Positions 8,359 through 16,926 of a DNA stretch of 32,217 bases are shown one piece after another. The stretch is from an uncultured Erysipelotrichaceae bacterium (GTDB lineage Bacteria > Bacillota_I > Bacilli_A > RFN20 > CAG-288), in the NCBI GenBank assembly GCA_902772915.1, contig CACYCE010000005.1, positions 1 to 32,217 on the forward strand. Reading direction: 5' to 3'. Under the pieces are notes generated by a model. It was not told where the DNA came from and did not search any database. It was given only the letters and a program-made list of their open reading frames with translations. The position numbers were made by a program, and so were the translations under genes. Position 1 is the stretch's first letter. Every line of letters starts with the position of its first letter.

Positions 8359-10179
8359 CTATAGCAATCCATTTAAGAATTTTTCAGCGTTAGTTAGTTC
8401 TTCTTTCTTCTCTTCTTTAACATTTGAAGTAGGAATGACAATAGGTCTTCTATTAGGTAATTTATTAACTTGCATCAAATTCTTAAATTTAGTGACGCAA
8501 TTCATTAAATCGACTTTATAAATAGAAATAATTACTACGTTATCCCTATTGAACAATTCCTTCATTAGCTTCTTAGTTAATTCCTGGGAAGTAAATTTAT
8601 TCACAGAGGAAGTTGTACCTTTAGAAAAAGATGAAACTAATAAAACATTAGGAGCGTAAACATAAGGAATAGCCGTTCTCAATTCGTTAGCTAAATAATA
8701 GAGTTCAGAAGACGAAGGAATAGTCGCTAAGCGTGCATCCCAATTTTCTTTGATATAATTTTTCTCTTCTTTAAGACCTTGAAGCATGATATTTATAATT
8801 TCATCTTCACTTAAACGAAGACTCTCATCTTCGTTTAGAGGAGCGAAGTCTTCAATTTGAGAATTAATTCTAACTAAAGGAGTAGGTTGAACATTTTCTA
8901 CTGGTTTAGGTTCAATTTTAACTTCTTGTTTAGTTTCTTCTTTCTTCTCTTCTTCAAATAGAGGTTTAATCTCATTCTCTTTTTTAGTTTCTTCTTGAAT
9001 GAGAGGTTCTTGCTTAACAGCAGGTTCTTCTTGTTTTATTTCTTCAACTTTAAGAGGTTCTTCTTGTTTTTGAATGTAGATTTGCTCTTGAGGTTGCATG
9101 AAAGAATCGTCTTGAGTGTTAATTAAAGATAACATAGTCATTTCAAATTGATCAAAGGCATTTAAAGTGGAAGAATAATTTCTTCTTTCTTTAATTAAAG
9201 TACCTAGATTCGCTCTAATTTCACTAGGAGGAACGACAGTTCTTAAAGCTTCTTCTGGAGCTAGATAACTCAATAAGGAAGGATCTCTAGTCACTCCAAA
9301 AATAAGTAAGTCTTTGTAGATGTTAATTAAATCATCGTGAAGTCTAAGCACATCCGCACCTAGAGCGTATTTATCTTTAACAAATCTAATAGCTTCTTTT
9401 AGATTTCCATTATGAACATTTCTAACTAGAGCTAATTCATCTTCGATTTTAAGTAAGCCAAACAAAGTATCAATATCTTCAGAAGTCACTTTTTCTCCAG
9501 AATATGAAATAGCTTGATCTAATAAGGAAAGTGAATCCCTAACTCCACCTTGACTCATTCTAGCAATAGATTTTAAGGCTTCTATTTCATAATCGATTCC
9601 TTCTTTTTCTAAAATATTCTTCATATTGAAGATTAAATCCTCATCTGAGACTTTAGAAAAATCAAATCTTTGAACTCTAGAAAGAATAGTAGGAAGAACT
9701 TCGTTAGGCTCGGTAGTCGCTAAAATGAAGACGACGTTAGCAGGAGGCTCTTCCAAAGTTTTTAATAAAGCGTTAAAAGCTGCTCCAGTCATGGAGTGAA
9801 CTTCGTCGATAATATATATTTTGTAACGCCCTAAAATAGGAGCGAAAGAGACTTGTTCAATAAGATTTCTGACATTGTCGACTCCAGAATTTGAAGCGGC
9901 ATCAATTTCGTAGACATCAGGATGCTTGCCAGCTAAAATATCGAGGCAATTTTCACAGTGGTTGCATTCTTCACCAACCCCTTCAGAACAATTCAAAGCC
10001 TTAGCAAACAATCTCGCCATTGAGGTTTTGCCAGTTCCTCTAGGTCCAGAGAAAAGATAAGCGTGAGCAATCTTATTTTCTCTGAGTGCGTTTTTTAAAG
10101 TTTTTACTACTGCCTTTTGTCCGACGATTTCATCAAAAGTCTTAGGACGATATGTTCTATATAATGCTCTGTAAGCCAT
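8359..10179 (-). CDS. dnaX: DNA polymerase III subunit gamma/tau
   Basis: This ATPase of the clamp loader has 606 residues from the ATG at 10179. An upstream ATT would add four residues, but AAGGTGAT ten bases before ATG decides for MAYRALYRTYRPKTF, the universal DnaX start. P-loop GPRGTGKT is at 45-52, zinc cysteines at 64, 72, 75 and 78, DEVH at 125-128, and SRVQRFDF supplies the arginine finger. Residues about 370-440 are a Glu/Lys/Pro/Gln-rich linker with repeated QEEP units, followed by a short tau-like C-terminal domain. No in-frame late slippery site was found, so a single product is likely. It is the first gene of an eight-gene operon. Confidence 0.95.
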   Translation of the reverse strand: MAYRALYRTYRPKTFDEIVGQKAVVKTLKNALRENKIAHAYLFSGPRGTGKTSMARLFAKALNCSEGVGEECNHCENCLDILAGKHPDVYEIDAASNSGVDNVRNLIEQVSFAPILGRYKIYIIDEVHSMTGAAFNALLKTLEEPPANVVFILATTEPNEVLPTILSRVQRFDFSKVSDEDLIFNMKNILEKEGIDYEIEALKSIARMSQGGVRDSLSLLDQAISYSGEKVTSEDIDTLFGLLKIEDELALVRNVHNGNLKEAIRFVKDKYALGADVLRLHDDLINIYKDLLIFGVTRDPSLLSYLAPEEALRTVVPPSEIRANLGTLIKERRNYSSTLNAFDQFEMTMLSLINTQDDSFMQPQEQIYIQKQEEPLKVEEIKQEEPAVKQEPLIQEETKKENEIKPLFEEEKKEETKQEVKIEPKPVENVQPTPLVRINSQIEDFAPLNEDESLRLSEDEIINIMLQGLKEEKNYIKENWDARLATIPSSSELYYLANELRTAIPYVYAPNVLLVSSFSKGTTSSVNKFTSQELTKKLMKELFNRDNVVIISIYKVDLMNCVTKFKNLMQVNKLPNRRPIVIPTSNVKEEKKEELTNAEKFLNGLL

Positions 10180-10201
10180 GTTAAAAATCACCTTCTATAA
10201 A

Positions 10202-10210
10202 ATTTTAACA
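10202..10210 (-). promoter_or_regulatory. Extended -10 promoter of the dnaX operon
   Basis: On the minus strand TGTTAAAAT forms an extended -10 (TGn plus TAAAAT, five of six consensus bases). It is placed 23 bases before the dnaX ATG, leaving room for the AAGGTGAT ribosome binding site. The -35 region (TAAGTA) is poor and overlaps the palindrome at 10223-10245. Confidence 0.5.
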
Positions 10211-10222
10211 TAGAGCGAGTTA

Positions 10223-10245
10223 AATACTTAATAAAATTAAGTATT
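10223..10245. repeat. Perfect 9-bp inverted repeat at the dnaX promoter
   Basis: AATACTTAA (10223-10231) and TTAAGTATT (10237-10245) pair perfectly around TAAAA. Neither strand has a U-tract directly after it, so a terminator is not favoured. It covers the -35 region of the putative dnaX promoter and could be an operator (inference). Confidence 0.5.
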
Positions 10246-10267
10246 AATTTCAATTTTGAGCAATTAA

Positions 10268-10296
10268 AAAACTCGCACTTTTGAAGTGAGAGTTTT
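10268..10296 (-). terminator. Rho-independent terminator after the 154-residue membrane protein gene
   Basis: AAAACTC at 10268-10274 pairs with GAGTTTT at 10290-10296, CACTT at 10276-10280 pairs with AAGTG at 10284-10288, and one G.A mismatch interrupts the stem. The loop is three bases. On the minus strand the stem runs into a U-rich tail, 8 bases after the stop of the upstream gene. The + strand also ends in T-rich sequence. Confidence 0.8.
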
Positions 10297-10303
10297 AATT
10301 TTT

Positions 10304-10768
10304 TTAGTCTTGCTTACCTAACATGAAGGCACCAGCGCAATAGCAAGCACCAAACACTAGAGAAACGACAGCTTCAATCCATTCTATTGCAATAGCTCCA
10401 CCGCTTAATTGAACACCACCAGGTAAAGCAGTGGAAATAATATCAGCGATACCAAATATAAAGAGGATTACACCCATAACTCTCGCCCAAGTTCCACATT
10501 TCCCACTAATGGAATATCTAAAACCAGGATAGATAGCTAAGAAATAAATTATTAAGCTAATGACTAAGAGGACAATAATCGCAACTCTCACACCAGAGAA
10601 GAATGCAATTCTATTTTGACCAACGTACTCAGGTAAGTAAGTAGGATCTTCATATAGAGCTTGAATTGCACTAAATGACAAAATAAAACTAACAATGCTA
10701 ATAATAGCAGCGACACATAAAACGATAGTTGAAACAAACAGTAGTCCTGTTCCCTTCTTTTTGAACAT
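10304..10768 (-). CDS. Small four-helix membrane protein, unknown function
   Basis: I do not recognise this 154-residue protein. It has four strongly hydrophobic segments (about 9-33, 54-80, 95-113, 127-149), a short basic N-terminus (MFKKKG), and an outside loop between the first two helices containing DPTYLPEYVGQNR. A Cys (KCGTW) precedes helix 3. It is monocistronic: its own consensus promoter lies 25-53 bases upstream, AAAGGAGAAC is an excellent ribosome binding site, and a terminator follows at once. The strong expression signals suggest a well-transcribed gene. Confidence 0.8.
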   Translation of the reverse strand: MFKKKGTGLLFVSTIVLCVAAIISIVSFILSFSAIQALYEDPTYLPEYVGQNRIAFFSGVRVAIIVLLVISLIIYFLAIYPGFRYSISGKCGTWARVMGVILFIFGIADIISTALPGGVQLSGGAIAIEWIEAVVSLVFGACYCAGAFMLGKQD

Positions 10769-10792
10769 TTTGAATGTTCTCCTTTCGCTTAT

Positions 10793-10821
10793 ATTATGAC
10801 TTAAAAAAGCCCATCTGACAA
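10793..10821 (-). promoter_or_regulatory. Consensus sigma-A promoter of the 154-residue membrane protein gene
   Basis: On the minus strand TTGTCA (10816-10821) is followed after exactly 17 bases by CATAAT (10793-10798), five of six matches in each box. The start codon is 25 bases downstream, with an AAAGGAG ribosome binding site between. This is the best classical promoter in the window. Confidence 0.8.
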
Positions 10822-10837
10822 CAAACTGTTTAAATAA

Positions 10838-11662
10838 CTATTGATTATAACTTTTAGTAAGTCTAATAAATCTATCTCTTCTAGTTAAATCTTGAATTAC
10901 TTCACAGTTGTATTGAGGTAAAGCTTCTCTAACTAAAGCGACAGTCTCATTTGAATTAGATGCTTCAATTTCAAAATAAGCGACACCGTGTTCAGAAAGA
11001 ACATCATTTAAATCTGAAAAGATGGAGCGGAATGCGTTTAATCCATCTTCCCCTGAATAGAGAGCATCTTGAGGTTCATAACCTAAAGAAGCATCTAAGA
11101 CTTCGCTAGTTTTAATATAAGGAGGGTTACAAACGATTAAGTCAAAACGCATATTATGTTCAACAAAATAGTGCAAAAAGCTTGTCAAAACGATATTAAC
11201 TTCCTTTTTATTAATATCACAGTTTTGTTGAGTTGTTTGAATAGCGTATGGTGAATAATCCGAAGCGTAGATAGTAGCATGAGGAAAAATATGTTTTAAA
11301 GAAATAGCGATACATCCACTTCCACAACATAGATCTAAGGCTGAATTAATAAGAGTCTTCTTTTGACGTTGCTCAACGATTTCCATTAATTCTTCAGTCT
11401 CTGGACGAGGAATTAAAACGTGAGGATTAACTTCGATATGCTGATGGTAAAAATCTACAAAGCCTATTAAATAAGCAGGAGGATAACCTGCTGCTAAAAC
11501 TTCTAAGTCATTATTAAAGCGCTCGGGCATCATATAAAGTCGCCCAAGTTTAGTTTGATCGTAATCAATCTTGTATCTAAATCTAAATAAATCTCTTATG
11601 TCAGCCTCAGGAGTACCTATGGCCTTTAAAGAAGAGATTGCTTTATCGGAATTGACAACCAT
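10838..11662 (-). CDS. prmC: Release factor glutamine methyltransferase PrmC
   Basis: The enzyme N5-methylates the glutamine of the GGQ motif in release factors, using SAM. It has 274 residues with the helical N-domain, IPRPETE at 84-90, the SAM-binding DLCCGSGC at 110-117 and the catalytic NPPY at 179-182. The ATG shares an A with the TAA of prfA (TAATG), so enzyme and substrate are translationally coupled. No terminator is obvious before the promoter of the next gene, which lies just past its stop. Confidence 0.96.
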   Translation of the reverse strand: MVVNSDKAISSLKAIGTPEADIRDLFRFRYKIDYDQTKLGRLYMMPERFNNDLEVLAAGYPPAYLIGFVDFYHQHIEVNPHVLIPRPETEELMEIVEQRQKKTLINSALDLCCGSGCIAISLKHIFPHATIYASDYSPYAIQTTQQNCDINKKEVNIVLTSFLHYFVEHNMRFDLIVCNPPYIKTSEVLDASLGYEPQDALYSGEDGLNAFRSIFSDLNDVLSEHGVAYFEIEASNSNETVALVREALPQYNCEVIQDLTRRDRFIRLTKSYNQ

Positions 11663-12744
11663 TATTTTTGACTCGCCTTAATCTGTTCGAGAATCAAATC
11701 TTTTTGATGAGCTTCTTGGAGAGCATCTAAGATATCATCTAAATCACCATCCATTACCCTATCTAAAGAATTAGTAGTATAACCGATTCTGTGATCAGTA
11801 ACTCTGTTTTGAGGATAATTGTAGGTTCTGATTTTTTCACTTCTCTCACCATTACCGACTTTGAGCTTTCTTTCTGCATCTAAAGCAGCGTTCTTTTCTT
11901 CATCCATCTTAGCTTGCAATCTAGCGCGTAAAAGCTCCATAGCGGTTTCTTTATTGGCTAATTGGTCTCTTTCAATTTGACAAGTGACCACAATTCCTGA
12001 AGGTATGTGAGTAATTCTAACTGCAGATTCGGTCTTATTGACGTTTTGACCTCCTGCACCAGAAGATCTGTAAGTATCAATTTGTAAATCTACTGGATTG
12101 ATAACTACATCTTCCTTTTTAGTTTCAGGCATAACCAAAACTCTAGCAGTGGAAGTTTGTAATCTACCACTTTTTTCAGTAACAGGAACTCTTTGAACTC
12201 TGTGGGTTCCAGATTCAAACTTCAATCTAGAATAAACCCCTTTGCCTTTAATCATTAAAGAGACGGAAGAATATCCTCCTAAAGAAGTAGGTTCTTCATC
12301 AATAAGATTATATTTCCAACCTTTCTTATCGGCGTATTTCATGTACATTCTATATAAGTCACCAGCGAAGATATTACCTTCCTCTCCACCGACAGCTCCT
12401 TGAATATCCATAATGACATTTTTATCGTCATTAGCATCTTTAGGTAAGAGAGCCTTTTGAATCTTATCTTCGTATACAGGTATTTCATTATTGATTCTAT
12501 CGACTTCTTCTTGACCCATTAAAGCCAATTCTTCATCGCTATCTTTAGCCATGATTTCAGCGTCTTTTTTATCAGAGAGCAATTTCTTATATTTTTTATA
12601 TAGGACTACAGCCTCTTCTAAGCCCGCTCTCTCTTTATTTAAATCTTTAACTTTAGAGAAATCCAAAGAGGTAGATAAAAGGGCGTCGATTTCATCGACT
12701 CTTTTTTCCATGGTCTCTAATCTATCAATCATATATTCATTCAT
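11662..12744 (-). CDS. prfA: Peptide chain release factor 1
   Basis: RF1 terminates translation at UAA and UAG. The 360-residue length is standard. The GGQ motif is at 231-233 within RSSGAGGQNVNKTES, and the discriminator tripeptide is PVT at 187-189 (PxT type), which separates RF1 from RF2 (SPF). AAAGGA ten bases before the ATG is the ribosome binding site. It sits at the foot of a 12-bp inverted repeat that spans the gap to the upstream YfhO gene. It is co-transcribed with prmC, and most genes in this window end in TAA. Confidence 0.96.
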   Translation of the reverse strand: MNEYMIDRLETMEKRVDEIDALLSTSLDFSKVKDLNKERAGLEEAVVLYKKYKKLLSDKKDAEIMAKDSDEELALMGQEEVDRINNEIPVYEDKIQKALLPKDANDDKNVIMDIQGAVGGEEGNIFAGDLYRMYMKYADKKGWKYNLIDEEPTSLGGYSSVSLMIKGKGVYSRLKFESGTHRVQRVPVTEKSGRLQTSTARVLVMPETKKEDVVINPVDLQIDTYRSSGAGGQNVNKTESAVRITHIPSGIVVTCQIERDQLANKETAMELLRARLQAKMDEEKNAALDAERKLKVGNGERSEKIRTYNYPQNRVTDHRIGYTTNSLDRVMDGDLDDILDALQEAHQKDLILEQIKASQK

Positions 12745-12757
12745 AATCTTTTTTCCT

Positions 12758-12814
12758 TTCTTTCTTAAATTTAATTTGAATTTTTTGAGCTTTATAAATT
12801 ATTTTAAGAAAGAA
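12758..12814 (-). repeat. 12-bp perfect inverted repeat in the YfhO-prfA gap, next to the prfA ribosome binding site
   Basis: TTCTTTCTTAAA at 12758-12769 and TTTAAGAAAGAA at 12803-12814 are perfect inverted copies separated by 33 AT-rich bases. In the minus-strand RNA, the first arm begins 1 base after the YfhO stop and the second ends against the AAAGGA ribosome binding site of prfA. The stem is A/U-rich with no proper terminator tail. It could modulate prfA translation or mRNA processing (inference). Confidence 0.5.
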
Positions 12815-12815
12815 G

Positions 12816-15800
12816 CTAAGACTTCTTCATATATGCGTGTTTCTTTAAACGCTCCACTTGTCTTTGGTTCTCCTTTAAACCATAGTAAAGGATAAACAAA
12901 ATTAATTCACTAATCAAGGCGATTTGCGAAATAGTTCCACCCCAATTTAAACCAGGAGTGAAATAAGTTAAAGTGTAAGAAACATTATTTCCTCCTTTAG
13001 CAATGTAAGAAATAAATCCACCTTGAGATTTAAATAATTCGACATTTTCACTGACGTAATTATTAGAAGCGTCAGTGTAAGTTCTCACTAATTTAAACCC
13101 GGAAGAATAAGGATAATTGATTACACCGATTCTATCTCTATCTTGACTAGTCTTATAAACAACTTTATTTCTATTAGATTTAGAATAGTCAATCTCGACT
13201 TTAGTTTGTTTAATCTTAGCGATATCTTCATCGTATTCAGATTGATATTCAATACCTGCAGTATTAATAGAGAAAGATTCAAAGAAAGAATAAGTAATAA
13301 CCCCGACGATTTTATAAATAGGTTCATCAACGTAGAATCCTATGTCAGATTTCCATAAATTTCCTTGGTGAACAAAATTATCACCATCCTTAGTAATCAA
13401 ATGATATTTGCTAGTTTCTTGATCGTAACCATAGAGGTAGAAATCGATATTTGCGTGCCCTAAATTAGTAGTTCCTAAAGAGACATAAGCTTTATTAGTC
13501 TTAGAAGCATCTTGAGCTAAAATCGCTTTAGGTAAAGCGGTATTTGATTTAATTAAAACTTTGGAATAGTACGCTCCTTGGCTGTGACTATCACTAGTCC
13601 AAGAGAAAGTGGAGGTGTTTGTAACTTCATCGCCGTTAGTTTCAAAAGCTAATTCTGGATCAGAAGCGGATTTCAAATAGAATAAAGTCTTCCCTGTAGA
13701 AGTCTTCTTATCAGAGACGATCCCATAAGGTGAATTAGGATCACTTTGAACTGAATTTAACAATTCTGTTTGATGTAAATCAGAATAGGCGGAATCAGTC
13801 ATGGAGGGATCCAAAGTTCTTAATACACCGTTATTAGAATCACCAGTCTGAGGATTAGGATCCCAAATAGCTCTTGAGAAGTAAGTTCTAATAGAGCTGT
13901 TATTTAAACTAGTTCTATATACTAGATCTTTTGATTCGCCATAAAGATGACTATCCCTAGTAAAAGGAGCAAAGACACTAGAATTGGCTTCTAGATATTT
14001 AGAGTCGACTACAGCTTTCTTTAAATACGCTACTTCAATCTTATCTTCATCAGAATACATCTCCGAATCCGCCACAGAAGAAGAAATGTAATTATCATAG
14101 AAAAACATTCTATCGATAAAGGAATTGTTGACGAATAATTTGAAATTAGATTGTTTAATCGTATTTCTTAAAGTTTCCGGATATTCAGTTATAGTTTCGA
14201 CATCTTGGAAATTAAAAGGAACGTTGTAAGAATAAGAGTGAGAATCTAGATAATTATCTCTTTTTAAAATGTAATATTTTACACCTGAAAATTCATCGAG
14301 ATTAATTCTCTTATCTTGGTAAGAAAGCATGTATGAGTTAGGATTATGCGCAATCTTAGAATAATTGAAGAAATCTGCCGTATCGTAATTGATAGTCGAA
14401 CAGAATGTAGCAAGACCATTGTAACCTTCAGCCATCGATATATTAGGGTCGAAGTTATAATTAGAAGTCATGTTAGTATTTAAAATTCTATAGAAGTTTT
14501 GATCTTTAGAATCGTAATTGTTCAATTGAGTGACGATGTTAGTTTGGGCATCGAAATTCGCTCTTCCTGAGAAGATATCTCCGCTGTATGAAGAAGTACC
14601 AAAGCCAATGATTGTTGTATTTCCCATGATAATAGCGTCTAAGCCAATAGTAATAAGCATCGCTTTATCAAAATGCTTACCCTTTTTCATTGTTACTCGT
14701 AAAGGAATGTAACAGACTAAATAGAAGATACCTTGGAAGATTGCTCCAAAGACGTACATATTGACGTTGTTACCCATGATGTTATAAGTGATATCTAAAG
14801 GCTGCAACATCGGGAATGTACCATTATTAGCCCAATCGAAGCAAAATTTGACAGTTATACCAAAAAGGATATAGACGATAACTAAAGATACATCTAACGA
14901 CCAACGAGGAATACTTCTTATATCATCGATATGGCAACAAACAAAGGTGATGATTAATATGGATACGAAGATTTCCCATCTTCCATAAGCCACGGAAGAA
15001 AAAGCCCCAGAAGCGTAATAAACAAAAGGTGTCTCTAAAGCTACAATTACTAAGACTACTCCGATAAGTTGTGTAATCTTCTTTTTTCTAATGGCGTTAA
15101 TAATAGAAGGAATAATAAATAGAAGAATAGGAGTAGAGACATAGATAGAAGAACCGACATTGTCATATCCGCTTAATTTAGTCATAGGTTCTTCAAAACA
15201 TGAATTGTTGATAAATAACAATGACTCTAGAGGATATAGATGCATAAATGTCTGATTGGTATAGGAAGTTTCTTTCCACAAATTCGGACTAATCGCCCCT
15301 GGCCACAACAAACACAATTTCAATTTATCCCATATACTTGAAGCGTTCTTTATTTGATCTATAAATGTCGCTTGAGAAGAGATTCTAGGCATATTTTGAA
15401 TCAAGATGAAAGAAGGAAGAATAATAAAAGCGACCATGGCTATACCAATACCAAAGCCTATAACGCCAAATCCTAATACTGATAAATTATCTTTAGCATC
15501 TCTTTGTCTGATAGTTTGGAAGAATCTGGCCATTGCATATATAAAACAGAACACTGCAAATATAGCTAAATACTGATAATTAACCGCACCCATCAAGAAA
15601 CAAGCTACAGTTAATAATCTAGGATCCTTTTTTCTAATGATCTTTTCTACACCTAATAACATCAAAGGTAAAAAAGTCGCCGCTTCCATCATGTGGAAGA
15701 ACCATAAATAGAACCAAGTCCATCCGCAGAAAGCATAAGCTATAGCGCCAAATTTCTTAGTGTTAGTCTTTAAATTGAACGCCCCTAAATAATCGTAAAA

Positions 15801-16301
15801 GAACAAACCCGCCAAAACGATTTTTACAATCATCATAATAGCTTGAACTTGATTTAACCAAACGCGGGGGAAAATAACTAAAATCAAGAAAAAGGGGTCA
15901 AATAAATAATAGAAGGAATATGCTGCCACATTATCTACACCATAAGCCCCACCTGTATTCCACAAAGGGAATGTTCCTGTTCTTAAAAAATAACGCCAAT
16001 CATCGTAACCATTGTAGATGAAAGCCATACCCTGGAGTTTAAAATCACCAGTGATAGGAATAGTAAATGATTGAGTAAATAAAGTATAAGCAAAACACAA
16101 AAAAGCAACTAGAGTTAGAATACCTGACAATTGCCATTTAGGAGATTTTTTAATATGCTCCCAAAGCCTTTTCATATAAGAAGGAAAATCATTAAAGAAA
16201 TCCGTCAATAAATTTTTACAATTGAAATAAAGGTCGACGAAAGACAATTTAACATCTTCCATGAATGTATTGGATTTATTTTCTGCGAAGTGACTTTCCA
16301 T
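12816..16301 (-). CDS. YfhO family membrane protein (GT-C-like), very large
   Basis: This 1161-residue polytopic protein is recognised as a YfhO-family member. It has a cytoplasmic N-terminus of about 55 residues, a first helix at about 57-77, then FPLWNTGGAYGVDNVAAYS, the family-typical extracytoplasmic loop. A dozen or so helices run to about 560, a large extracytoplasmic domain (about 575-1125) rich in Asn, Ser, Asp and Tyr follows, and one last helix (about 1128-1148) precedes a basic tail. YfhO proteins are GT-C-type and linked to glycosylation of cell-envelope polymers in Bacillus and Listeria. The extra length over the usual 850-900 residues lies in the outer domain. The ATG shares a base with the stop of the upstream gene (TAATG). 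Confidence 0.85.
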   Translation of the reverse strand: MESHFAENKSNTFMEDVKLSFVDLYFNCKNLLTDFFNDFPSYMKRLWEHIKKSPKWQLSGILTLVAFLCFAYTLFTQSFTIPITGDFKLQGMAFIYNGYDDWRYFLRTGTFPLWNTGGAYGVDNVAAYSFYYLFDPFFLILVIFPRVWLNQVQAIMMIVKIVLAGLFFYDYLGAFNLKTNTKKFGAIAYAFCGWTWFYLWFFHMMEAATFLPLMLLGVEKIIRKKDPRLLTVACFLMGAVNYQYLAIFAVFCFIYAMARFFQTIRQRDAKDNLSVLGFGVIGFGIGIAMVAFIILPSFILIQNMPRISSQATFIDQIKNASSIWDKLKLCLLWPGAISPNLWKETSYTNQTFMHLYPLESLLFINNSCFEEPMTKLSGYDNVGSSIYVSTPILLFIIPSIINAIRKKKITQLIGVVLVIVALETPFVYYASGAFSSVAYGRWEIFVSILIITFVCCHIDDIRSIPRWSLDVSLVIVYILFGITVKFCFDWANNGTFPMLQPLDITYNIMGNNVNMYVFGAIFQGIFYLVCYIPLRVTMKKGKHFDKAMLITIGLDAIIMGNTTIIGFGTSSYSGDIFSGRANFDAQTNIVTQLNNYDSKDQNFYRILNTNMTSNYNFDPNISMAEGYNGLATFCSTINYDTADFFNYSKIAHNPNSYMLSYQDKRINLDEFSGVKYYILKRDNYLDSHSYSYNVPFNFQDVETITEYPETLRNTIKQSNFKLFVNNSFIDRMFFYDNYISSSVADSEMYSDEDKIEVAYLKKAVVDSKYLEANSSVFAPFTRDSHLYGESKDLVYRTSLNNSSIRTYFSRAIWDPNPQTGDSNNGVLRTLDPSMTDSAYSDLHQTELLNSVQSDPNSPYGIVSDKKTSTGKTLFYLKSASDPELAFETNGDEVTNTSTFSWTSDSHSQGAYYSKVLIKSNTALPKAILAQDASKTNKAYVSLGTTNLGHANIDFYLYGYDQETSKYHLITKDGDNFVHQGNLWKSDIGFYVDEPIYKIVGVITYSFFESFSINTAGIEYQSEYDEDIAKIKQTKVEIDYSKSNRNKVVYKTSQDRDRIGVINYPYSSGFKLVRTYTDASNNYVSENVELFKSQGGFISYIAKGGNNVSYTLTYFTPGLNWGGTISQIALISELILFILYYGLKENQRQVERLKKHAYMKKS

Positions 16302-16846
16302 TAAAATAATCCATCCTCTATTTCTACCTTAGAGACATTATCTCCTTTGTTTAACTTAATAAAATCGAGAATAAAGTAACCTTTTTTATCAGTTGAATTA
16401 AAGACTTGATCATCCTCTAGATAATATTCTAACTTAACTATGTTATTTTTATAATCTATTCTTCTAATTTCTGAACGTTTAAAAAAAGTTCCTTCTCTAC
16501 ACACAACCAGCAACTTGTTTTCATTAAAGAAAGTTTCTTTAGAATTAAATATACTTAAACCTCTGGAAATATTCATGTTATCAATATCGTTATATGAATT
16601 TGCTATAGAGGCTTTAGATTCGAAAATAACACCGTCGTTTTTCATCTTTTCCCTGTAAGGATTTTCTCTGATTACTTGGCAAGATAGTTCATTTACTACT
16701 AAAGGATTACTGCTCAAGTCATTAATTCTATATGAGGATCTAGTTCCGTGAGGAAGAAGTAAAAGGGCGACAAAAAGAGCAATAAAAACTAATACGAGGA
16801 TTATCACATAAAGAGGTTTTCTATCTTTTTGAATTATTTCTTCCAT
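16301..16846 (-). CDS. Single-span membrane-anchored protein, unknown function, coupled to YfhO
   Basis: I do not recognise a family. The 181-residue protein has a 13-residue cytoplasmic start, one strong helix (about 12-31) and an outside domain of about 150 residues with alternating hydrophobic and charged residues, suggesting a beta-rich fold. Its stop overlaps the YfhO ATG, so it is probably a partner of that protein on the outer face of the membrane (inference from coupling). No Shine-Dalgarno sequence is visible before the ATG. A TATAAT box lies at 16872-16877 (minus strand), 25 bases upstream, without a clear -35. Confidence 0.75.
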   Translation of the reverse strand: MEEIIQKDRKPLYVIILVLVFIALFVALLLLPHGTRSSYRINDLSSNPLVVNELSCQVIRENPYREKMKNDGVIFESKASIANSYNDIDNMNISRGLSIFNSKETFFNENKLLVVCREGTFFKRSEIRRIDYKNNIVKLEYYLEDDQVFNSTDKKGYFILDFIKLNKGDNVSKVEIEDGLF

Positions 16847-16890
16847 ATATAATCAATATATTTACTAAATAATTATACATCAAAAAGGTT

Positions 16891-16920
16891 AAAGCGCCAC
16901 TTATGTAGAGGTGGCGCTTT
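16891..16920 (-). terminator. Terminator of the tldD-tldE operon
   Basis: AAAGCGCCAC (16891-16900) and GTGGCGCTTT (16911-16920) form a perfect 10-bp GC-rich stem with a 10-base loop. On the minus strand it starts 7 bases after the tldE stop and is followed by AACC then five Ts. Confidence 0.85.
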
Positions 16921-16926
16921 AGATAC

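Noticed and set aside
10089-10097. A AAA AAC slippery heptamer in dnaX, in the correct frame for a -1 shift
   Set aside because: It lies at about codon 28-30, in a conserved helix. A shift there would make a useless short peptide, unlike the late frameshift that produces gamma in E. coli.
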